A stretch of 64,000 nucleotides of DNA from NCBI GenBank assembly GCA_027563935.2, contig CM050449.1:44242507-44306506 (forward strand), read 5' to 3'. The notes beneath the pieces are model-generated. The model was not told the DNA's origin. It made no database searches and saw only the letters and a list, made by a program, of their open reading frames with translations. This document shows, piece by piece, positions 1-9,937 of the stretch; within the stretch, counting starts at the first letter, position 1; each line of letters begins with the position of its first letter. The translations under genes were made by a program, and so were the position numbers. This DNA is from Costus lasius. Lineage: Eukaryota; Streptophyta; Magnoliopsida; Zingiberales; Costaceae.

Positions 1-1273
1 CTAAACGACTATGCCATAGCAAGGTGCTGTCATCAGCATATTTGGCTTTCTTATTATCAATATTGTGTATAGAACATTCCATGTCCAACATGAATAACCC
101 ATTGTTAATTGAACCAGTAGCATAAACAATATTATCTAAAGAAAGAACACACTTTGAAATATTGCATTCAAAGGAAAACCCCTTCCTGACAAGAGCAGGA
201 ATGGAGATAATATTTTTAGTAATGCTGGGAACAAAGTAACAATTGTCTAGTTCCAATACAAGTCCAGATGGTAAAGAGATGAAATAGTCTCCTACAGCAA
301 CAGCAGCAACCCGTGCCCCGTTTCCAACTCGTAGGTCCACCTCATGCTGTCCCACCTGTCTTCTTCTCTTGAGTTCCTGTACATTTGAACAAATGTGAAC
401 TCCACATGCAGTGTCCAACACCCATGAAATAGAAGAAGATGAAACCATGACTTCCGTCACGTATATACCTGAGCCAGAAGCGATGCTTCCCCTCTTGTCT
501 CCTTGGAGCGCTTTATAGTCCTTTTTCCAGTGACCCAGCTGGCCACAGTGGAAACATCTGTATTCCTTCGACCGCTTGACCTTTTGCTTCAGAGCCTTGC
601 TGTAGCTCTTGACAGGGGTCTTGCCCTTCTTCCCCTTCTTCTTGTTCCTAGAAGGAAACATCAAGACAGAGGTTGAAGGCTTTCCCTTCAGAGTCTCCTC
701 AGTAGTCAAGAGCATATTCAGCAGCTCTGCCGGAGTACAATCGATTTTGTTCATATTAAAGTTAATGATGAACGCATCGAAAGAGGGCGGGAGAGACTAC
801 AGAATAATGTCTACAGCAAGCTCCTGATTGATGGTATGCCCCAGTTTCTCTAGAGCCTCCTTGTGCCCAATCATCTTGAGCACGTGATCTCCCACTGGGC
901 TCCCTTCAGCCAGTTTGCTCTGAAAGAACAGCTTAGTCAAATTATAGCGCTCAGTCCTCGCCTGCGCAGCATACAGCATCTTGAGGTTTGCTATAATTTG
1001 TATAGCAGACATATCCTCATGCTGACGCTGCAGCGGTGGCGTCATAGACGCTAGCATCAGGCAAGCGACATCAATGCTATCATTGACATGCTTTTCATAG
1101 GCATCCCGAACCGCCCTTGCGGCGTTCAGAGCGGGCTGAGGCGGTATAGCCGTCTCGAGGACATACAGTTTCCTCTCTGCCTTAAGAACAATCTTAAGGT
1201 GTCCGTACCAGTCTGAGAAGTTCGGCCCAGCAAACTTCTCCCTTTCCAGTAGGGATCGCACATTGAAGCTCAT
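1..1273 (-). pseudogene. A1 gag-pol, 5' part, with a nonsense codon and a damaged zinc knuckle
   Basis: Encodes the copia capsid protein and the start of the protease/integrase polyprotein. The frame opens at 1273 and reads 158 codons to a TAG at 797-799, where relative A has CAG (Gln). It then continues in the same frame to base 1. The zinc knuckle (about 505-550) reads CFHCGQLGHWKKDY: the last Cys of CX2CX4HX4C is Tyr through a single C-to-T change. The retropepsin motif DTACG follows near 408-424, and pre-integrase sequence reaches the window edge. Two independent lesions in otherwise conserved sequence mark it as a dead copy. Close similarity to A argues for modest age. Confidence 0.92.
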
Positions 1274-3083
1274 GGTGTTCGTTGCTACAGGAATCTACAA
1301 CAATGCAAGAACAGCAAGGTCAGTATCAATGTTCAGAATCAATCCAGGACTTAAGAAAGATTCTTTTCTCACTATTTTATCTGGCTGAAAAATCCAGCAA
1401 AAACAGCCCGAAAGAGTAGAACTCTTTTAGTGAGATGGGATCCAGATTTCATACTTGGTCTCCGCGTCCCACTCAGGCGAGATAAGATGCACAGAGAGTA
1501 CAAGCACTAGTCTCTGGTAGGCTGTCCCAGCCAATTGCCAACCCGTGCGATTCCCCTTCATCTGGGCAATCCAGCTGACTGTGCCAACTGAGTTGGTACA
1601 ACACAGTCTCTGATCCCACAGATGGCTGCCTCCATGTGCTACCATATGCGCCACATATGTAGCCTACATGGTCAAGCTGACCCGACCTACTCCCTGGACC
1701 ACCACGTGCTATGCTGAGCAACGAGAAGCGATAAATCCCTTCTCTGTAACACGCAGGTGTAATCCCGCACCGTCTGAAGATAGATGGACGTGCCCACTAA
1801 GTGGGTACAACACGGCTCCAACGATAATCAGAACAGTGAGGTTTCGCGTCAGAAGGCTTACGAGCTTGATATTTTAGCGTTGGATTTTAACGGTCTTTTA
1901 TCTTCTTGACTATCATGCAATTCCTATGGTGATAGTAGAAGATAAACTCATGCAATTCTAATTATAAAAGCAATAAATAGAAAGCATGCTGATCTTATGT
2001 GGTAAAAGCCCATTAAGCCTAAGTTAGACCTTAAATTAAACTTAAGTCTTCACTTGCTTTTCTTCATGGGTCTTTTGCTGCTCATCTGGCCCAAACCAGG
2101 GCCCAAGCGCCATCTACAGCTCAGGTGCGCCTACCAGGGAAAATGCGCCTGGTCCCAGAGTCGAACCCTGGACCTCCCACCTGGTCAAGCCTCTGCTGCA
2201 AGCGCCTCTGCCAAGTGTGCTCTGTGCTCTTGTCTGATTAATTTACAAATTAATCTATCTAGACAAGATTGACTCGTAGGTCAATTACACTTTATAATTT
2301 AAATGAAAAGTGATGCGCAGATCACAATAAAAATATTTATTTACATTTAAATTCCAGGCACGCAGGCCCCAGCACAACACACATTAAACATGGGCAGCCC
2401 ACACAAGATTAAATAAACAAACATATGCTTACAAACATCATGCGATCCAACATAAGAAAATAAAATTTCGAAAACCCCATTGGCATCAATTTTAATTTTC
2501 CTTATTGGCCCTACTACCTTACAACGGTCCATTACAAGGGATCCACTCATCTGACCTAGTCAGATCCATTGCCCTTGCATGCACCAAGTCGTAACTGACT
2601 TGAGTCGACCTAATGGTCAACCATGCATGCGCCAGGGCTGAACAACCCTCATGAGTTCTGGCAAGCGGGTGTGACCCCGGGCCTAACTCATGTGTCTTCA
2701 CTAGTCATCTCAATCAGACATCGCTACACGCCTGTCTGCAGTCGACCTATAGCCATCTCGTGCTTACACACAGATGCTATCTGGTCGACCCATCAAGGCT
2801 GTCAGATGATCTGATCAGACTGTTTGGATCTAACCTAGGCGATGACTTCAACCCTAATAACCCGTCTAAGGGTTTAAAGAAGGCGCCTCTTAGATCTAAT
2901 GAGAGTCGCGCAGGAGAAGAAGTTTTGAAGAAAACATAGATGCGCCAACATACATGCGCCAACAAAAACATATACTAAGATGTATGTTAGTTTCGCATGT
3001 CATCTAGATCTAAGCATATGCGCAAGTATGGATCAAACATGAAGACCAAGCATTAAGCAATCATAAAACGATGCATAAAACCT
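1274..3083 (-). other. A1 untranslated leader between primer site and gag
   Basis: About 1.8 kb with no convincing coding capacity. It corresponds to the leader of A (38021-39896), with several indels between them. Long leaders of this kind are usual in BARE/Angela elements, where packaging and dimerisation signals lie; I cannot locate these precisely. Short ORFs here are not conserved in A and were discarded. Confidence 0.8.
2143..2214 (-). other. tRNA-like (B-box) fragment inside the A1 leader
   Basis: On the minus strand the segment contains GGTTCGACTC flanked by CCAGG and CTGG, which resembles a tRNA T-arm / Pol III B box. About 70 bp around it is missing at the equivalent place in A's leader (near 38850), so it is a segment gained by A1 or lost by A. 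No complete cloverleaf is apparent. Confidence 0.35.
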
Positions 3084-3095
3084 GCTCTGATACCA
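3084..3095 (-). other. A1 primer binding site (initiator tRNA-Met type)
   Basis: Minus-strand TGGTATCAGAGC, complementary to the 3' end of plant initiator tRNA-Met, two bases inside the LTR edge. It fixes the minus orientation of the element. Confidence 0.92.
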
Positions 3096-3097
3096 AT

Positions 3098-4783
3098 TGA
3101 AAGTCCCCTTTCTGTAAGGGGGGGGGGGCCGAAACCCTAAAGTGGCGCATACAAAACATGGGCAGCGGATACTAGGGTTTCATGGGATCGATGCATGTAT
3201 TATGATCAACATTAAAACTTTTGAATGCAAGAAAGAATGCGATTCATACCATGGCCATTTCTAGATGGCGCCTTGGAAGCAAGAGAACAAAAGAGGTCTC
3301 CTCCAAATCGTCACACACAAGATGATCAACGGCTTGCTCCTTCTTGTCGTCCCTTGTGCTAGCAAGGATCGTCCAAGGTGTCTTTGATCGTTTGAAGGGA
3401 AGAGAGAGCTTTCCTTGCTTGGCGATTTTTTCTTCTTTCGTCTACCACCTTTTTCACACGAATGTGTGAAGAGCCAAAGGTAAAACGGCGACAAGAGAGC
3501 GAGAGAGGGGCGACGTGAGAGAGAGATGTGGTCACGTTGTGACATGCTATCTAAAAATAGCAAAACCATCTCAACGTTCAAGTGACCCCAATCGCAAATG
3601 CCAACTTGAACCATACGCTCATCCAATGAGCTGGTTCAAATCGATTTGGTTCAATAACCTAATAAACCAAGCAATTAGTCCAGATTATAATAAACCCCTA
3701 AGGCTTAAGATCTGACCATTGATCTCTTGATGCTCCTGATCTCACTGATCTAGCATCTATTCTCTCAATCGAAGCTTACCGATCTCAAGCCCTAATCAAT
3801 CAAACATGATCAGACTAGATCTCACTTACAATCAGAGACTAAATCCCTTTAAACTGAACCCAAACAATTCAGTCCACACGATCTGACTTAAGTAAGCCAT
3901 ATCATCAAATTGTGCGACCCTAAGGGTTTCCTTTAAATGTCGGTAACGATAACTTACGTTATCACGATCAGTGAGGGGTATCTAGCAACACATCACTGTC
4001 TCCCGATATAAAGGAAAGAGTCTTCCAAGACTACACCCAAACCACAGCACAAGTGTGAATCCAATTCACAAGGCATGCAAATTTCCTTTGCCACTGGATG
4101 TTCTTATTGGACAAGCGTGTCAAGCTTGTAGCTCCAATATGATGAGCATGATTAGATCATATGAACACTGTCACCTGGGTATGGCCATACACTTTCTCAA
4201 TCATCTCATATAGAGGGGGGCCCCTTTAGAACATCACACTCCAATTAAGGAGACGGCAATCCTTTATCTATCACTAGTGCCCTAACCTGACTCAAGCTCA
4301 CCATCCAAGATAGTCTATAACCATTATGTTTCAAATGATTTTGAACTACCTCAAAACAATGACAATCATCATTTAGAAACACAAGTGATCTCAAGTCAGA
4401 GGAAATGTGCCACTTGTTGCAATCAAGGATTATTCACATTGTGACAAGCAATTGAATATCCTAGTAGGGTCTGTCCAGTACATCCAATGTACCCATGAGT
4501 CTACATCTTATTCCATGCTCGAAGCATCCTATAAGATTAGAACACATATTAGTCTCAATCATATCAAAGCTGTCTCATGTTCGCCAAGATATATCGACTA
4601 AGGACTTTACTGCATGTCAGCCCAGCTGAACAGCATTGAGACATTATTCAGAAGTATATGTATTGCAGCAGATAATATAACAAACTGAATAACAACCATT
4701 GCCTTTATAAACATAAGAGTTTATACATGATACTGTTACAATCCCAAGGCCTCAAACATTAGCCTTAAGGGCATACCCCAACA
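3098..4783 (-). repeat. A1 5' LTR (1,686 bp)
   Basis: Plus-strand ends are TGAAAGTCCCC and ATACCCCAACA, so in element orientation the LTR runs TGTTGGGGTAT...ACTTTCA. It is closest to the solo LTR A2 (54480-56167) and a little more distant from A's LTRs, which start TGAAGGTCC. A run of G residues lies near 3118-3128. ORFs within it recur in every LTR copy and are not considered genes. Confidence 0.93.
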
Positions 4784-4788
4784 AATAA

Positions 4789-5203
4789 TTATCATTCACA
4801 GCCAGGATTTGCATTTTGTCTAGTTGTGGTGTTGTATGCTGGAAGAGCTTTATGCAAACCACAGTGGCAAAATTCTACAATTAAGGCTGAGTACATTGCA
4901 GCTTCTTGTGGCAACCAAGGAAGCAGCTTCATTCACTTAAACTTGATTTTGTCCATGGTGCTTGATGGTCCAGTATAATTTTTACTGGGGCCATAGCATG
5001 GGAAAAGGAACTTGACACTCAAGTATGTACTGCAGCAATATCATCTGATCTTAGAGATCATGGATAAACATAATGTTCAAATTTGTGAAATAAACACAGA
5101 TAGCAATCTGGAAAACCCACTAACATTGCCTCTGGCGCAGCGGAAGCTAAATAAGTCATACTAGAGACAAGAGACTGAATAAACTCAGTTACCCTTGGTC
5201 TTA
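4789..5203 (+). pseudogene. D copia RNase H C-terminal remnant
   Basis: Translation in shifting frames recovers the end of a copia RNase H: a CWKSF-like stretch near 4850, EAEYIAAS-like residues near 4888-4910, and the terminal PLT.PLAQ.K-like region near 5120-5150 just before the polypurine tract. Several stops and indels interrupt it, so it is not functional. The order RNase H, polypurine tract, LTR matches a plus-strand copia 3' end. Confidence 0.7.
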
Positions 5204-5218
5204 GTGCAAGTGGGAGAT
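5204..5218 (+). other. D polypurine tract
   Basis: GTGCAAGTGGGAGAT directly before the LTR start TGTTAG. The same tract precedes the B 3' LTR (45291-45305) and, inverted, flanks the 3' LTRs of A and F. Confidence 0.8.
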
Positions 5219-5586
5219 TGTTAGTGTTTATGCCCTGCAGACCAATGGATGGACATAGTCCGGCAATATTTGAATGTACTTTGATAAAATTGATATAAGC
5301 AATTAAGGTATGGTCGTTATTATGCAGATTGTTTTACCTGCGTTAATGTATTGAATTGCATAAATAATGTCCCAAGAGTTTGGTTGGATTCATTCTCATA
5401 AGTAATCCCCAGTCAAGGTGCCTTAGCCGATATGAGACATCTTTGGTGCATGTGACACTGGTGTATGGGCTGGTTAGGTGCAGGGCACAGTAACGCAGAC
5501 ATACTGGTGCTTCAGCATTGGTTGCACTGGAGTGACCCACCATGAGGATTGACTTGTCTAATCAACAGGTGAATCTGATATGCTAA

Positions 5587-5694
5587 GAATTACCTGGTTT
5601 ACCTCCTGATAGAGTGATTTAGTGTTGATACCCATTGTTAGAGAATTTCCAGATGTATTTACCAATGAATTACCTGGTTTACCTCCTGATAGAG
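5587..5694 (+). repeat. 28-bp direct repeat at the edge of the captured fragment
   Basis: Bases 5587-5614 and 5667-5694 are identical over 28 bp. The second copy lies in its natural place in the gypsy reading frame; the first lies outside it, before the captured segment starts. This resembles a template-switch or repair-filler scar. Confidence 0.85.
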
Positions 5695-5840
5695 AAGTTG
5701 AGTATGGTATTGATCTCATTCCTGGTACCATGCCCATATCCAAGACTCCATACAGGATGACACCAATAGAATTAGTAGAATTGAAAAAGCAATTACAAGA
5801 GTTATTGGATAAAGGGTTCATCAGACCCAGTGTGACAGGA
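5622..5840 (+). pseudogene. Ty3/gypsy protease-RT linker fragment captured inside D's LTR
   Basis: Seventy-odd open codons read like the segment just upstream of reverse transcriptase in Tekay-type gypsy elements: motifs [34 protein letters not shown] and [12 protein letters not shown]. The matching segment of C reads [16 protein letters not shown] and EKGYIRPSV. The fragment stops abruptly where C continues into the RT core, and copia LTR sequence resumes (TATGGCCATA at 5844). No start, catalytic residues or complete domain, so it is a captured piece. Confidence 0.82.
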
Positions 5841-6484
5841 ATATATGGCCATACTGTTTGAGTCATGACCAATAGATTGGATTAATAAACTTGAGACTAA
5901 TCCAATGGCAGGATATCAATTTAGGCAAAGGGATATATAATGCATGGGAATCCTCGTTGCTTGTTTAGGAGTTGTTGCTAGATGACTTAAGTCCAATGAC
6001 ATAGGTAGTACTGATGTGTTGCTAGATACCTCTCACTACTTACGAGGTTCTATCATCATTGCCATCGTCATTTGGATCCTACGGGGTCACATGCAATAGA
6101 CTCTTGACGTTGCATTAATCAGAAGCCTTATGATCAAGTTATTAGATAGCTTGGATCTATTTGGAAGATTTCATCAGCGCCAATGGGCCTGATGAGTTGG
6201 AAGAGAGTTATTGGAGCTAAACTTCATTTTTGGCAGGTTGACCCGAAATTGACGCAGAATGGTCACATTTGGACTAGGGTTGCATTGGATTGAATCCAAT
6301 GGCTTAATCAACCCATGTAATGAAGTTTGGGCTAGCTCATTACCCAATGAGGCCCAATAACTAGTTGTCATGAGAAGAGAATTGGCTAAAAGGGTATAAT
6401 GGGGAGAAATTATCCCCATAGGCGCATGAAGGGTATAATGGGGTGAAAGAGTAACCTAATGCTTCATTAGCAAGCTATTGGCGC

Positions 6485-8032
6485 TGTTGGGAAACCCCGG
6501 GGATTTTAAAACTTTACAGACAAGCACAGCGAAAGTAATCCCTGAAACAGGCCACTCCCAAAAACCCAGAAGATCGAGTCATGCGAAGGAATTGACACGG
6601 TGAGGAGGAGATGATACCTTGTAGCAAAGAAAGATCCACGCCCAAATGTTCGCCCTCTGTAGTCTCGCACATAGCCGACGCTCGAGTTCTTTTCTTCCAC
6701 GCTCAGTGCTAGCTTCAGGAAGAAGATCCACGCCCTTTTGAAAACTCTCCTCAAACACTAGCACCACCCTCATAGAGAATGCGCCAAGAGGAGTAGAGAG
6801 GATGGAATAATCTGCCAAGGTCCAACCTTGCAGTCGCCCAGAGGAGAGGGAAGAATAGAGAAGGCGCCAAGTAGAGATTCTTCCAAAGAATGAACAGAGA
6901 GTCTAGGCGCCAGCTCCTCTCCCCCTCTTCTTTTATAGAAATCATGTGACCTTTGGTATTCTGCAAATAATCTCTTAATTAATTCATCATTAATTATAGA
7001 ATTAAATTTCGAATTAATTATAGAATTAAACTCTGAACAAAAGTCTCAAAATGGCCCATTAAAACCTTGAATTAAAGTTTCATAATGGTCATTAATGATG
7101 TGACTCTTCAAATTCAAAATTAAATTCATCATTAAACTTAGAATCAATTACACAATTAAATACATGAGTTAATTCACCATGATGTCTATTGGGCCCAGGC
7201 AACTTATTGTCATGGCCCATTAGGCCTAACGGCCCATTGGGCCTCACGCCCTAACTAGGCTTCACACCCATTGGGCTTGGGGGCCCATTGGTCCATGCTT
7301 TAAGCTTAGACTTCATTTGGCCCATTTGGCCTAATTGGCCTATTTGGCCCATTTGGCCTAATTGGCCTATTGGGCCCATTTGGCCCATCTAGCCTAAAAA
7401 TGAAGTTAGCTCGAATAAGTCCCTTCCATCTCATCAGGCACAATGGCGCTGATAGATTCTCCCAAAAAGATCCGAGTTATCTAATAACTCGATCATTAGG
7501 CTGCTCGCTCAATATGAGAATCTGAGTTTCAAGTTGTGCGACCCTATAGGTTCCTCTAACGTTGGCAGTGATGAACTCAGGACATCACAAGCAGTGAGTG
7601 GTAGCTAGCAGCACATCGCTCCCACCCAAGTCTTTGGAATGGATATCAACATCGACATCCCCATCATCGCAACAAGATACCGATGCATTACAGTCCCTTT
7701 GCTAGACTAATATACGATTGGACAAAGTGTGCCACCACTTTGTTTTCACCCAATCTCATGGTCATGTCTAGATCAGGCTTTCACCTGGGTATGGCCATAC
7801 ACTTTCAGTCATGCAACCATAGGGGGGCCCCGTGGATATCAAGCTTCCCGCAGGAAGGTGCAAATCCTATGTCTGTCCATTGATCTTCTCGTATGGGTCG
7901 TGACATACCCAATGACAACCGTTATGACCTCCCTACTATGGCGAGGTGTTAGGTTGTAGCAAAGAATGTCCCTAACCATATAAAAGAGTCAATGACCTCA
8001 AGTCAAATGATCAATGCATCTCCTGTCACTTG
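6485..8032 (-). repeat. F 3' LTR, distal piece
   Basis: Starts TGTTGGGAAACCCCGGGGA, the reverse complement of the B LTR end. It holds a minus-strand TATA box (6930-6937), a low-complexity stretch rich in GGCCCATTTGGCC-like repeats (7190-7395), and the GTATGGCCATAC palindrome (7789-7800). It breaks off at the ACTTG target site of E (8028-8032). Confidence 0.88.
6930..6937 (-). promoter_or_regulatory. F LTR TATA box
   Basis: Minus-strand TATAAAAG at the same LTR position as the TATAAAAG of B (30020-30027 and 59861-59868). Conserved position in separate copies supports a Pol II core promoter; this one sits in a 3' LTR. Confidence 0.6.
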
Positions 8033-8451
8033 TGATGTGGGTGGTAAACACAGGATTAGAATTTATATATTTTATTGAAGAAAGATCAACCAAAGTCAAT
8101 TAGCAACTATAAATTCATGACTGCAGAAAATTATCATTTACGAATAGTAGCCATGTATGAGGATAGGTTCCAATGATCTATAATGAAAATTGATAATCAG
8201 ATTAGTAAGGAAAATCAACACAGAAATTTTATCAAACAGCGTAATTTGCTTGGATGCGTAGGTTGATCTGTTGGCGCACGGTTGAAATTAAGTCGTCCAG
8301 GATGAAGATCAAGACATGTTCTTCCAAGTTGTATAGAGCGTCAGGTGTTTCAGTGGCCCCTAGCCTGTTAATCACCTGCATTAAAAACGCTAATCAAATT
8401 AAACAAAATGCAGGAATGTGAACAGTAACAGTCTCGGCTGAGTTCTCATGA

Positions 8452-9330
8452 AGCAGCAGGGAATCGGGTGAATGAGCTGGTCGACGTTGGTGGCTGCAGA
8501 GGCGTGGGGAAGGGTGGCTCGAGGCTGTAGGGACGCATTCCGGCGTGACGGCCGGCCGGCGGTGGCACCTGAGCGCTAGGAGGCGGGTGGCGCTAACACG
8601 GGCCTGCTTCTGGCGGAGACAGGGGAGGACGTGCGAGGATGCAGGGGCTGCCGGTGATCATCGGAGACGGCATGAACTCCCGACCTGCTACAACTGGGAA
8701 TTGCTATGGATGAGGCGAGCATGTGGCCTGAGTTTCTGGGCGGACAGTGGCCGGTCGGAGGTGGACGACGGTGAAAGGCGGAAGCAGGGCAGAAAATGGG
8801 CGGTAACAGGGGAAGCTATACGGGTAGACAGAATTGCTCGCCGTTCGTCCGGTGATGGACGAACTCAAAACCTGCTTCAACTGTAGGCTCTCAAGATGGA
8901 AGAGAGGTCATGGCCAGAGTTTGGGGTCAATTGATGGCTTGTCGGAGGAGATCGACGGCGATCAGTGGAGAAGGGTGGAACAGGGGCGTGAGCTAAGGCG
9001 TCACTGGAAATCTTCCGATTTCGGCGATCCAGACGTCGGATGGGGCGATCCTGCCGGTTGTGGGTTCGACCTGAAAGGGAGGATGTGTGGCTGGAGTTTG
9101 AGGACGATCCGTCGGCCGGATCGTCGCCGGCGGCGAGGCAAACGGAGAGTCCAAGGCTGGACTCGGCTGGAAGCTGGGTGTGGAATGCGACAGCGGCGGA
9201 AGTTTGTTTAAACGAGGCAGAGGTTGAGAAGAGTGGCGTTCAGCTGGAGAAAAGGGAGAGGAGAGGTGCTCGGCACCTAGAGGAAGAGAGTGGAGAAGGA
9301 GACATCCGACAAAGGGAGGAAAACTATTTC
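8452..9330 (-). other. GC-rich block in E 3' LTR, with degenerate internal repeats
   Basis: GC-rich segment containing weakly repeated modules: compare the sequence from about 8670 (gaactcccgacctgct) with that from about 8862 (gaactcaaaacctgct). It lies downstream of the TATA-like site (9377-9384) in the minus orientation, so the matching block in the 5' LTR (about 12470-13350) would be in the transcribed leader. Origin unknown; capture of a host 5' gene region is one possibility. Confidence 0.6.
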
Positions 9331-9376
9331 CATTGATTTCAACTTCAACAACTGTTACAAAAAAAAGGAGATATAG

Positions 9377-9384
9377 TTTTTATA
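9377..9384 (-). promoter_or_regulatory. E LTR TATA-like box
   Basis: Minus-strand TATAAAAA, also at 13395-13402 in the other LTR. The copy at 13395 is in the 5' LTR and would drive the element. Confidence 0.55.
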
Positions 9385-9872
9385 AAGAGGGGGGCTGGTA
9401 ACAATGCCGTTGCTCTTTTCTTCATCTTCACGCCAGCTGCAACGGGCAGCTCTTTTGCGTGTAGCTTTTCTCTTCGCTTGCTGGAGTTTTCTTCTTCCAG
9501 TAAATTGCAACGTTCAGCATCTTTTTTATGGGGCTTTGGATATCTTTGGGCTGCTGTTCTTTGTTGGGCTGGCCATGAATGCAGCCCTAAGTCTTCTTCC
9601 TTAGCTAGTTGGGTTGTGTTTGAACTCAAGCTGAACTTCGGTTGAACTTTTAGTAGCTTGAGCTTTGAGCTAGATGTTGATGTGTGCACCAGTTGACTTG
9701 GTCTCATATTAATCACATAGCAAACAAACAATAAGGATTAGTGACTCATTATAACTTAGGATTGCATTTAAAATTTAGACATAAACATTGACTAAATCTA
9801 TGTTCAATCAAGGTTTACAATGATTATACAAAATTTGACTAAGTCAAATATCATGGCAAAATGCCTGCATCA

Positions 9873-9937
9873 GACACCCCTGGTTCAAGTGTTTCTACTC
9901 CTGGAGAAACGTAGGGTAATTAAAAAACTAACAACAA
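9873..9937 (-). other. E short 3' untranslated segment with weak polypurine tract
   Basis: Between the ORF stop and the 3' LTR. Next to the LTR edge the minus strand reads AACCAGGGGTGTC, a short G-rich tract that may prime plus-strand synthesis. It is a poor polypurine tract compared with those of A, B and C. Confidence 0.4.

Larger units (their letters stand above)
1..4783 (-). mobile_element. A1: Angela-type Ty1/copia element, left part outside window
   Basis: Copia-superfamily retrotransposon on the minus strand. Visible parts, in element order, are the 5' LTR (3098-4783), a primer site (3084-3095), a 1.8 kb leader, and gag running into the protease and pre-integrase region up to base 1. 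Base 1 corresponds to about 36752 of the complete relative A (32407-41617); the two align throughout at high identity. Lineage is inferred from the Gag start (motif LLEREKFAGPNFSDWYGHLK) and the 1.7 kb LTR. It sits in the RNase H remnant of D. The right flank begins AATAA (4784-4788), the predicted target duplication; the matching copy lies outside the window. Confidence 0.93.
4784..6484 (+). mobile_element. D: old copia remnant (RNase H tail plus 3' LTR)
   Basis: Oldest recognisable layer at the left side. It holds a degraded RNase H end, a polypurine tract, and an LTR starting TGTTAGTGTTTATGCCC. The LTR shares blocks with the B/F family (for example around 6172-6210 and 6380-6410) but is clearly more diverged. 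A1 interrupts it on the left and F on the right (at 6485), so neither end is complete. Confidence 0.8.
5219..6484 (+). repeat. D 3' LTR, cut by F
   Basis: Begins TGTTAGTGTTTATGCC and is interrupted at 6484/6485 by F, so about the last third is missing from view. It shares the TATGGCCATA palindrome (5844-5853) and later blocks with the B/F LTRs. It uniquely contains a gypsy pol fragment (5622-5840). Confidence 0.75.
8033..9872 (-). repeat. E 3' LTR (1,840 bp)
   Basis: Plus-strand ends TGATGTGGG and GCCTGCATCA. A GC-rich block occupies about 8452-9330 while its flanks are AT-rich. Same length as the 12051-13890 copy. Apparent ORFs in the block, rich in Arg and Gly on the plus strand, run against the element's orientation and look like composition artefacts. 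Confidence 0.93.

Noticed and set aside
4407..4601. 64-aa ORF (MPLVAIKDYSHCDKQLN...) recurring near 33751, 41247 and 55791
   Set aside because: All four lie at the same place in A-family LTR copies and run antisense to the element; recurrence is explained by LTR homology.
8545..9336. Overlapping Arg-rich plus-strand ORFs, repeated at 12563-13327
   Set aside because: They lie in the GC-rich block of E's LTRs, antisense to the element, with no domain; GC-rich DNA has few stop codons.
9345..9731. 128-aa minus-strand ORF, identical at 13363-13749
   Set aside because: Sense orientation but overlaps the LTR TATA-like site, has no recognisable domain, and is duplicated only because it is in the LTR.
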